Below the pieces are notes generated by a model. It was not told where the DNA came from and did no database searches. It saw only the letters and a program-made list of their open reading frames with translations. A DNA stretch of 64,000 bases, taken from assembly GCF_025822765.1 (NCBI RefSeq), contig NZ_JACKUK010000009.1, positions 62,973-126,972 of the forward strand, given 5' to 3'. This DNA is from Mycobacterium barrassiae (GTDB lineage: Bacteria; Actinomycetota; Actinomycetes; Mycobacteriales; Mycobacteriaceae). Positions within the stretch are counted from its first letter, which is position 1. Each line of letters begins with the position of its first letter. A program made the position numbers and the translations under genes. Below, piece after piece: positions 9,471-17,597 of the stretch.

Positions 9471-11075
9471 ATGACCACGGAAAGCTCGGTCAAACCGACC
9501 GACGTCGACAAGGCACTTCTCGGAAGCGCGACGTATCGAAGCCTCGGCGAGCAGAAGCTCTCCCCGCAGGAGGAACGGTTCGAGAAAGGTCGACGCACGA
9601 TCGGCCTGTTCCTCGCTCCCCTGCTGACCATCGCCTTCCTGGTTCTTCCCCTCGACATCCCACGCGAGCAGCAGGTGCTCGGCGCGGTGTTGCTCGGTGT
9701 CATCGCACTGTGGATCAGCGAGGCGATCCCGATTCCCGTCGGCGGTCTGCTCGGGGTCGCCGTCGCCGTCTTCCTTGGCGTGGCTCCGGTCGACGACGTT
9801 CTCGGGCCGTTCGGCTCGTCGACGATCTTCACGTTCATCGGGGCGTTCATCCTCGCGCAGGCGATGCTCAAACACGGCCTCGCGCGGCGATCCGCGTTCC
9901 GCATCCTGTCGCTTCCCGGGGTCGGCCACTCGACCACCGGCGTGATCCTCGCGTTCGGCGCGATCACCTGCATGCTGTCGGCATTCGTGTCCAACACGGC
10001 GACCGTGGCGATGCTGCTGCCGACGGCGATCGGCATCCTCGGCGTCGTCGCCAAGCTGCTGCAGAAGCGGGGTGACGTCGAACCCGACTTCGATCCGCAG
10101 CGGCTGCGGGTGGGCTCGACGATCATGTTGATGCTGGCTTACGGCGCCAGCGTCGGTGGTCTGCTGACGCCAGTTGGCAGCCCGCCCAACCTGATTGGCC
10201 GCGGACTGATCGAGGAGGCCACCGGCGAGCGCATCAGCTTCGGCCAGTGGATGGTGATGGCGGTCCCCATCTGCCTGGTGATGTTCGCGCTGCTGGCGCT
10301 CATCCTGCTGCGGCTGAACAAGCCGGAGATCAAGCGCATCGACGGTGTCGCCCAATACGTCGCGGATGAGCGGGAGAAGTTGGGCTCACTGTCGCGCGCC
10401 GAGAAGAACACGCTCATCGCCTTCGGCATCACCGTGACGCTGTGGATTCTGCCCGGCATCGTCGCGCTGATCACCGGCACCGAGTCCAGCGCATACGAAT
10501 TCGTCAGCGATCGCCTCGACGAGGGTGTGGTCGCGGTGTTCGGCGCGGCGCTGCTGTTCCTCCTGCCGACCGAGTGGAAAGACCGAGAGTTCACCCTGCG
10601 CTGGAGCGACGCCGCCGAAATCGACTGGGGCACCATCATTCTCTTCGGTACCGGCATCATCTTCGGGTCGCTGATCTCGTCGACCGGTTTGGCCGAGACC
10701 ATTGGCACGTCCATCAACGACGCGCTGGGCCTGTCGAGCATCGTGCCGATCACGATCTTCGCGGTGATCCTGGCGATCATCGTGTCGGAGACGACGAGTA
10801 ACACCGCATCGGCCGCGGTGGTGGTACCGATCGTCATCCCGGTAGCGATGGCCGCGGGTGTCAACCCGTTCGTACCCGCGCTGGCGGCGACGTTCGCGGC
10901 GTCGTTCGGGTTCATGCTGCCGGTGTCGACGCCGCAGAACGCGATCGTCTACGGATCGGGCGTCGTGAAGATCACGACGATGATCCGATCGGGCATCACC
11001 TTCGACATCGCGGGCGCGATCCTGATCATCATCATGTTGCCGTTGATGGTGGGTCTGCTTGGATTGGGCGGATGA
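9471..11075 (+). CDS. DASS/SLC13-family anion (dicarboxylate or sulfate) transporter
   Basis: A 534-residue polytopic inner-membrane protein with about twelve hydrophobic segments. Both repeat halves carry the SNT signature of the divalent anion:Na+ symporter family: FVSNTATVAM in the first half and ETTSNTASAAVVVP in the second. The ATG at 9471 follows a purine-rich GGAG. The stop overlaps the ATG of a tartrate/D-malate dehydrogenase-type enzyme, so the substrate is probably a C4 dicarboxylate such as tartrate, malate or succinate rather than sulfate. That assignment is inferred from the neighbour, not from binding-site residues. Confidence 0.9.
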   Translation: MTTESSVKPTDVDKALLGSATYRSLGEQKLSPQEERFEKGRRTIGLFLAPLLTIAFLVLPLDIPREQQVLGAVLLGVIALWISEAIPIPVGGLLGVAVAVFLGVAPVDDVLGPFGSSTIFTFIGAFILAQAMLKHGLARRSAFRILSLPGVGHSTTGVILAFGAITCMLSAFVSNTATVAMLLPTAIGILGVVAKLLQKRGDVEPDFDPQRLRVGSTIMLMLAYGASVGGLLTPVGSPPNLIGRGLIEEATGERISFGQWMVMAVPICLVMFALLALILLRLNKPEIKRIDGVAQYVADEREKLGSLSRAEKNTLIAFGITVTLWILPGIVALITGTESSAYEFVSDRLDEGVVAVFGAALLFLLPTEWKDREFTLRWSDAAEIDWGTIILFGTGIIFGSLISSTGLAETIGTSINDALGLSSIVPITIFAVILAIIVSETTSNTASAAVVVPIVIPVAMAAGVNPFVPALAATFAASFGFMLPVSTPQNAIVYGSGVVKITTMIRSGITFDIAGAILIIIMLPLMVGLLGLGG

Positions 11076-12118
11076 CGTCTATCGCGGTGATCCCGGGCGA
11101 CGGGATAGGACCTGAGGTCATCACATCGGCACGTGCGGTGCTTGACGCCGTCGCTGCCAAGCACGGAATCGAGTTGTCCTACACCGACTTCGACTGGTCG
11201 TGCGAGCGGTACACCCGCGACGGGTCGATGATGCCCGCCGACGGTATCGAACAGCTGCGGGGCTTCGACGCGATCCTGCTGGGCGCAGTCGGCTGGCCCG
11301 GCGTGCCCGACCACGTCTCGCTGTGGGGACTGCTGATCCCGATCCGGCGCGCGTTCCGTCAGTACGTCAACCTGCGCCCGATCAAGGTGTTCGACGGCGT
11401 CGAGAGCCCGCTGCGGGCGCCGGGCACCGTCGACTTCGTGGTGGTGCGGGAGAACGTCGAGGGCGAGTACAGCGAGATCGGCGGGCGGCTCAACCGCGGC
11501 TTCCCCGACGAGATGGCCGTCCAGGAATCGGTTTTCACCCGCGTCGGCGTCAGCCGCATCGCGGACTATGCGTTCGAGTTGGCCCGGTCGCGACGCGGAT
11601 ACGTCACGTCGGCGACGAAGTCGAACGGCATCGTACACACGCTGCCGTTCTGGGATGAGGTGGTCGCGGAGCGGGCGACCCACTTCCCCGACGTGCGGAT
11701 GGACAGCGAGCACATCGACGCGCTGGCCGCCAAGTTCGTACTCCAGCCGCAGCGCTTCGACGTGGTGGTGGGGTCAAACCTGTTCGGCGACATCCTTTCT
11801 GACCTCGCCGCGGCGGTCGCGGGGTCGATCGGGATCGCGCCGTCAGGCAACCTGGACCCGACGAAGGAATACCCGTCGATGTTCGAGCCGGTACACGGTT
11901 CGGCGCCCGACATCGCGGGCCGCGGTATCGCCAATCCGATCGGTGCGGTGTGGTCGGCGGCGATGATGCTCGAACACCTGGGCCATCCAGCTGCTGCGCG
12001 TGAGGTACTGGCGGCGATGGAAGCGACGCTGGCCAAACCCGAAACGCGCACCGGCGATCTCGGCGGGACCGCCTCGACGGCCGAGGTGACGGACGCGCTC
12101 GTCGCGCAACTCCGCTAA
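11072..12118 (+). CDS. Tartrate/D-malate dehydrogenase-type decarboxylating oxidoreductase
   Basis: A 348-residue member of the isocitrate/isopropylmalate dehydrogenase family. It begins SIAVIPGDGIGPEV. The WGLLIPIRRAFRQYVNLRPIK segment is typical of tartrate dehydrogenase/decarboxylase and D-malate dehydrogenase (TtuC/DmlA group) rather than leucine-pathway LeuB. NLFGDILSDLAA provides the metal-binding aspartates, and EPVHGSAPDIAGRGIANP closes the NAD site. The ATG overlaps the stop of the DASS transporter (ATGA), so uptake and oxidation of a C4 hydroxy-dicarboxylate are likely coupled. Isopropylmalate dehydrogenase activity is less likely, as no leu genes are nearby. Confidence 0.88.
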   Translation: MTSIAVIPGDGIGPEVITSARAVLDAVAAKHGIELSYTDFDWSCERYTRDGSMMPADGIEQLRGFDAILLGAVGWPGVPDHVSLWGLLIPIRRAFRQYVNLRPIKVFDGVESPLRAPGTVDFVVVRENVEGEYSEIGGRLNRGFPDEMAVQESVFTRVGVSRIADYAFELARSRRGYVTSATKSNGIVHTLPFWDEVVAERATHFPDVRMDSEHIDALAAKFVLQPQRFDVVVGSNLFGDILSDLAAAVAGSIGIAPSGNLDPTKEYPSMFEPVHGSAPDIAGRGIANPIGAVWSAAMMLEHLGHPAAAREVLAAMEATLAKPETRTGDLGGTASTAEVTDALVAQLR

Positions 12119-12126
12119 ACCCCTGC

Positions 12127-12175
12127 GATTTGTGTGCGTTCGAGAGCGCTCACCGCTCCTGAACGCACACAAATC
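12127..12175. repeat. Second perfect palindrome, shared by two convergent gene ends
   Basis: Arms of 15 bases, GATTTGTGTGCGTTC (12127-12141) and its exact complement (12161-12175), flank a 19-base loop holding GAGCGCTCACCGCT. It sits between two convergent genes and contains the first stop-codon bases of the minus-strand gene, so it could end both transcripts. Its CTGCGATTT edge matches the palindrome at 5238. Confidence 0.8.
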
Positions 12176-12527
12176 ACCAGAGAACGGCGATCGCGGCGGC
12201 CGCGAAGGACAGCACGCCCACAGTGACGAACAGTGGACGGGCGACGGCCTCACCTGTCTTCTTCTGTCGGGCGCTGCCCATGCCGAGCAGCCCACCGATC
12301 ACGATGAGGATGACGAGCTTGACGCCGATCTTCGGGTAGTTCAGCTCGATCCCCGCCGGCCACGGCGCGGCGAGCGCCAATCCGGTGAGCAATGAGAGCA
12401 GCACGCCGTAGTCCATGATGCGGGTGAAGCGGAACCGTTTGGCGGCCGCTTCGGCGGCCCACGCCCCGAACGTGACGGCGAATCCGACGATGTGCAGCAG
12501 TACAACTACGTGACGTAGTAGTTCCAT
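12174..12527 (-). CDS. Small four-helix membrane protein of unknown function
   Basis: A 117-residue hydrophobic protein with four predicted transmembrane helices: around residues 5-25 (VVVLLHIVGFAVTFGAWAAEA), 38-56, 67-88 and 98-115. The ATG at 12527 gives MELLRHVVVLLH. An earlier in-frame start would add 11 polar residues. A Lys/Arg-rich loop (SARQKK) lies between helices three and four. Its end is buried in a palindrome shared with the convergent dehydrogenase gene. I do not recognise a characterised family. Actinobacteria hold many homologous-looking Fe-S-free four-helix proteins. Confidence 0.75.
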   Translation of the reverse strand: MELLRHVVVLLHIVGFAVTFGAWAAEAAAKRFRFTRIMDYGVLLSLLTGLALAAPWPAGIELNYPKIGVKLVILIVIGGLLGMGSARQKKTGEAVARPLFVTVGVLSFAAAAIAVLW

Positions 12528-12654
12528 GGGTCGAGGGTACGACAGAAAACGTCTGGGCAACCAGAGGCTGCCCCGACGTTGGCAAGATCCATCGCCAAGT
12601 TGTCACTGGATCAGCGGCGCACGCCGCTGTGAATTTGCTGGGAGCCCGTCGGGT

Positions 12655-13131
12655 TCAGGGCACCCAGGCGAGGATGTCGCGGATCCCGTCGTTGTAGACG
12701 ACGCTGTTCGGATCGACACCCACGACGTCGAAGTAGAGCTTGCCGCTCGACGTACCGTTCGGCGGCACCGCGTTGCCCTGAATCGCCGTCGGGATGAACA
12801 CGTTGGTGATCGCCTGGTACCCCTGGCCGTCCTCCGCGCGGGCATGGAAGCGCGGAAGCACCGGATTGGCCCAGTTTCCAAACGCATTCACCGTCAGCGT
12901 CGCTTCCCATAGCCGTCCGGCGACCGGGTAGGGAATCGCATCGGTGCTCGGCTGGAGATCGGTGGCCGTGTAGCCGATCAGCGGGCCGCCGGATGCGACG
13001 TCATTGATCGTCTGCTCCACGCCGAACTGTTGAATGCTGTCGGTGGCCGTCGCGATCCCAGCCGTCCCGAGCGCGAGGCCGGCGGCGACCGCGGTGGCGC
13101 CGGCCAGTTTTGCTAGTCCCTTGATGCTCAA
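12655..13131 (-). CDS. MPT63-like secreted immunoglobulin-fold protein (DUF1942)
   Basis: A 158-residue exported protein. The N-terminal signal peptide (GLAKLAGATAVAAGLALG) is predicted to be cut after GIATA near residue 28. The mature part follows the pattern of M. tuberculosis MPT63: ATDLQPSTDAIPYPVAGRLWEATLTVN, then GKLYFDVVG and the C-terminal GIRDILAWVP. MPT63 is a small beta-sandwich culture-filtrate antigen of unknown function. I chose the TTG at 13131 because GGGAGGG lies just upstream and the signal peptide then starts correctly. The upstream in-frame extension has no signal-like character. It is divergent from the F420-type oxidoreductase. Confidence 0.85.
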   Translation of the reverse strand: MSIKGLAKLAGATAVAAGLALGTAGIATATDSIQQFGVEQTINDVASGGPLIGYTATDLQPSTDAIPYPVAGRLWEATLTVNAFGNWANPVLPRFHARAEDGQGYQAITNVFIPTAIQGNAVPPNGTSSGKLYFDVVGVDPNSVVYNDGIRDILAWVP

Positions 13132-13250
13132 TGTAGTTCCCTCCCACGGCGAATTCGAATATTCAACAGTTACCGCATCAGCCCTGGTCAGAAAGCGAAA
13201 TGCTAAAAATCGCCACGAGTCCTTGCCCGCAATGCGCATAGGGTTGCCCT

Positions 13251-14267
13251 GTGTATGTCGACGCGATGACCACGCCGCAGCCGTTGCAGTCGATCGGGGA
13301 CCTCGCCCGTCGCACACAAGAGGCGGGGTTCGCCGGACTGCTGTTCACCGAGACCGGCCGCACCGCCTATCTCAACGTCGCCGTGGCGTCGCAAGCCGCA
13401 CCGGGTCTCGACCTGTCGACCGGTGTCGCCGTGGCGTTTCCGCGCAGCCCGTTCGTGACGGCGGCGTCGGCGTGGGAACTGCAGGAGGCGACGGGCGGCA
13501 GGTTCCGGCTCGGCCTCGGCACACAGGTGCGCACGCATGTGGTGCGGCGTTACAGCGCAGACTTCGAGCATCCCGGTCCACGGCTGCGCGACTACGTGCT
13601 CGCCGTCAAAGCGTGCTTCGCGGCGTTCCGCACCGGGAAGCTCGATCACCACGGCGAGTTCTACAACCTCGACTTCATCAGTCCGCAGTGGAGCGCGGGA
13701 CCGATCGACGCGCCGGACCCCAAGGTCGACATCGCGGCGGTGAACCCATGGATGCTGCGCATGGCGGGCGAAGTGGCCGACGGAGTGCATGTGCATCCGC
13801 TCGGCGAGCCGGGCTACATCTCGCGGCATGTGGTCCCGAAAGTGGCTGAGGGGGCGGCGAAATCGGGCCGCTCGGCGTCGGACATCGCGGTGATCGTGCC
13901 GGTGATGACGATCGTCGGCGACACTGACGAGGAACGCGATCGCGAACGCGAGCTCGTCCGGGCCAGCATGAGCTTCTACGGCAGCACACCCAACTACGCG
14001 TTCATCTGGGACGAGGCCGGGTTCGAGGGGACGACGGCGCGTATCCGCGAGAAGCAGAAGGCCGGCGACTTCAAGGGCATGGCGGCGCAGATCAGCGACG
14101 AGCACATCGCGACGTTCGCGACCGAGTCGACGTGGGACGGCCTGGCCGACGCGCTGGTCGCGAAGTACGACGGCATCGCGTCGCGCGTCGTGCTGTACAA
14201 CGCGCTGGCCGATCCCGAGCGCATCGAGCGCTACGGCGCGGTGGCGCGCAGCATTTCGACTGCTTGA
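13251..14267 (+). CDS. LLM-class F420-dependent oxidoreductase
   Basis: A 338-residue luciferase-like TIM-barrel enzyme that starts at a GTG. Typical pieces are DLARRTQEAGFAGLLFTETG, ELQEATGGRFRLGLGTQVRTHVVRRY (the family's GR-hRLGLG segment), and MLRMAGEVADGVHVHPLGEPGY near the barrel end. It belongs to the group of mycobacterial F420-binding LLM proteins that carry an H-x-x-P-L-G segment. It would use reduced F420 or F420 to oxidise or reduce an unknown small molecule in the cytosol. It is monocistronic as far as can be seen and divergent from the MPT63-like gene. Confidence 0.87.
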   Translation: MYVDAMTTPQPLQSIGDLARRTQEAGFAGLLFTETGRTAYLNVAVASQAAPGLDLSTGVAVAFPRSPFVTAASAWELQEATGGRFRLGLGTQVRTHVVRRYSADFEHPGPRLRDYVLAVKACFAAFRTGKLDHHGEFYNLDFISPQWSAGPIDAPDPKVDIAAVNPWMLRMAGEVADGVHVHPLGEPGYISRHVVPKVAEGAAKSGRSASDIAVIVPVMTIVGDTDEERDRERELVRASMSFYGSTPNYAFIWDEAGFEGTTARIREKQKAGDFKGMAAQISDEHIATFATESTWDGLADALVAKYDGIASRVVLYNALADPERIERYGAVARSISTA

Positions 14268-14344
14268 GCGCGCGGCAACAAGCTCGATAACAAGGTGGTC
14301 ACTGCCCCGCGCGGGAGCACGGATCGCCGCAACGGCGCTGCTAA

Positions 14345-15520
<1,176 letters not shown>

Positions 15521-15632
15521 TTACTACCGTTCGCAATTACTAGCCGGGCTTTGCGTCAAGCCGCTGGTAGTCGGCTATTCAGGCCGCGCACAGCCGCATC
15601 ATGAAAAGTTGCCGAATTCCGGACGCGGCCCA

Positions 15633-15685
15633 TTGACACCCGTGATAATTAGGCGTATGTCTAATACTGTTAGGCGCATGTCTAA
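15633..15685 (+). promoter_or_regulatory. Promoter with two tandem palindromic operators before the amine oxidase
   Basis: TTGACA at 15633-15638 is a strong -35. It is followed by two copies of the near-palindrome TTAGGCGYATGTCTAA at 15649-15664 and 15670-15685, centre to centre 21 bases (two helical turns). The likely -10 (TATGTC, 15656-15661, 17-base spacer) falls inside the first copy, so a bound regulator would block RNA polymerase. The shape suits a MarR or TetR protein. No such gene lies immediately beside it. Confidence 0.7.
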
Positions 15686-15778
15686 TAACTGAATTCATCT
15701 CGCGTCCGTCCGGGCACGAGCGAAAGTGCACTCGGCCGCCGCGCCTTCGGCCCTGCGCGAGGACAGCAGAGGTGTCTC

Positions 15779-17143
15779 ATGGTCGATGTCGATTACTGCG
15801 TAGTGGGTGCCGGATTCGCCGGGCTCACGGCGGCATTGCGGTTGAAGCAGGCGGGCCACTCGGTGGCACTGCTGGAGGCGCGGGACCGGGTCGGGGGCCG
15901 CACGTGGACCGAGACCCGCGACGACGGGGTGTGGATCGACCGCGGCGGCGCCTGGATCGGGCCGGGCCAGGACGCGATCTACGCGCTGATGAAAGAGTTC
16001 GGCATCCCGAGTTACAAGCAGCCCACCGAAGGCGACGCGATGATGTTCATCGACGGCAAGAAGTACCGCTACAAGGGCACGATTCCGTTCTCGATGAGCC
16101 CGTGGGCGGTGGCCAACATCGGGACGGTGTTCCTCGAGTTGACACAGATGTGCAAGCAGATCGACCCGGAGGCGCCGTGGGATGCGCCGAAGGCGAAGAA
16201 GTGGGATCAGACCACCTGGGCGGGATGGCTGGACCGCAACACCCTGTCAAAGCCGGCGCGTGAGTTGCTCGAGGCCTCCGTCGCCGGACTGTATACCTCT
16301 GCGGCATCAGAGATTTCGCTGCTGTTTGTGCTGTATCAGATGGCCGCGGCGGGCGGGCCGAGTTTTGTGCTCGGGGTGAAGGACGCCGCCGAAGATGAGC
16401 GAGTGGTCGGCGGGATGGGCGCGATTCACCGGGCGATCTCCGACGAACTCGGCGATGCGATCCATCTGTCGCAGCCGGTGCGCAGCATCGCGCAGGATGG
16501 CGACGGCGTGGAAGTGCGATCCGATGACATGGTGGTGCGGGCCCGGCGGGCGATCGTGGCGGTGCCGGTTTCCATTGCGAGCCAGATCAATTTCGAACCG
16601 ATGCTGCCGATGGATCGGTCGTTCCTGCACCAGCGGATGCCGTCGGGGGCGGTGTACAAGATCGCGTTGGTCTACGACGAGCCGTGGTGGCGTGCGGAGG
16701 GGTTGTCGGGCCAGTCGTTTGCGCCGGGGTCGATGGCCAATCTGACGATCGACGCCAGCACCGATAATCCATCGCCTGCCGTGCTGTGTGTCATCACCGA
16801 AGGGCCAGAGGCGCGAAAGATGACCACCCTCAGTGAGGAGGACCGCAAGCAAGGCGTGATCGATGCGGTGGCCGAGAGGTTTGGCGACAAGGCGCGGGCG
16901 CTGACGGACTACGTCGAGCAGAACTGGACCATCGAGCGGTATTCGGGCGGCGGGATGATCGCCCACACGCCGCCGGGTGTACTCACCGAGTTCGGACCGG
17001 CATTGCGGGAGCCGTGTGGCCGGATCCACTGGGCAGGAACAGAAAGCTCGGCGGTCATGTACGGCTTCATCGACGGCGCGGTCCGCTCGGGTGAGCGCGC
17101 CGCCGCCGAGGTGATGGAGCGCGAGGCGATGACGGTCGCCTGA
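15779..17143 (+). CDS. Flavin-containing monoamine oxidase family protein (AofH-like)
   Basis: A 454-residue FAD enzyme. The dinucleotide-binding motif VVGAGFAGLTAALRLKQAG is at residues 8-26, followed by LLEARDRVGGRTWTE. The late GRIHWAGTESSAVMYGFIDGAVRSGERAAAEV is the amine-oxidase C-terminal FAD motif. Its length and pattern match actinobacterial AofH-type putrescine or monoamine oxidases, which oxidise amines to aldehydes with release of ammonia and hydrogen peroxide. It is monocistronic and stands behind a promoter with a tandem operator, so it is probably inducible by its amine substrate. Confidence 0.88.
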   Translation: MVDVDYCVVGAGFAGLTAALRLKQAGHSVALLEARDRVGGRTWTETRDDGVWIDRGGAWIGPGQDAIYALMKEFGIPSYKQPTEGDAMMFIDGKKYRYKGTIPFSMSPWAVANIGTVFLELTQMCKQIDPEAPWDAPKAKKWDQTTWAGWLDRNTLSKPARELLEASVAGLYTSAASEISLLFVLYQMAAAGGPSFVLGVKDAAEDERVVGGMGAIHRAISDELGDAIHLSQPVRSIAQDGDGVEVRSDDMVVRARRAIVAVPVSIASQINFEPMLPMDRSFLHQRMPSGAVYKIALVYDEPWWRAEGLSGQSFAPGSMANLTIDASTDNPSPAVLCVITEGPEARKMTTLSEEDRKQGVIDAVAERFGDKARALTDYVEQNWTIERYSGGGMIAHTPPGVLTEFGPALREPCGRIHWAGTESSAVMYGFIDGAVRSGERAAAEVMEREAMTVA

Positions 17144-17158
17144 CCCGGACCGGCTACG

Positions 17159-17559
17159 TCAACCGAGTGCGGACGCAATACCCGTGTGCTCGAAATCGTC
17201 TCCCTTCCACAGCAACGGTTCGCGTGTGTCGAGTGCCAGCGCGTAGGAGAGACAATCGCCGGCGTTCAGGCCGGCGGGGTGGCCGCTGCCTTTGCCGAAG
17301 TCGACGTAGGCCTGACGAGCCAGACGAGCGTGGTGCTCGGTCACTGGGTCGATCACGAACTCGGCCTCTGCAAGTAGCTCGTCGAGGCTGCGGCTGACGA
17401 CGGGATCCCGGTGGCTGTCAAGAACAATCGAGCAGCGAGGTCGTCCTTCTCCAGCTTGGCGAGCCGCTCACGCACCGCCGTCGCCACCCCTTGGTCTTGG
17501 GATTCGCCGGTGATCGCAGCGATCCGCTTGACCGCCTCATCTTTGATGTTGAGTGCCGG
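17159..17559 (-). pseudogene. vapBC toxin-antitoxin remnant fused by an internal deletion
   Basis: Read on the minus strand, 17556 down to about 17420 encodes a VapB-like antitoxin ([43 protein letters not shown]). The sequence then switches frame and continues as the second half of a VapC PIN toxin ([59 protein letters not shown]). The antitoxin C-terminus and the toxin N-terminus, with the first catalytic Asp, are missing. The antitoxin start codon is also gone (CCG where ATG is expected). The toxin half keeps its GDCLSYA and DDF acidic motifs but should be inert. This is a deletion scar of a once-intact type II module. Confidence 0.8.
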
Positions 17560-17597
17560 TGAGGCGCTGTGGACGGACCGCGGTCTACGTTGGGGCG

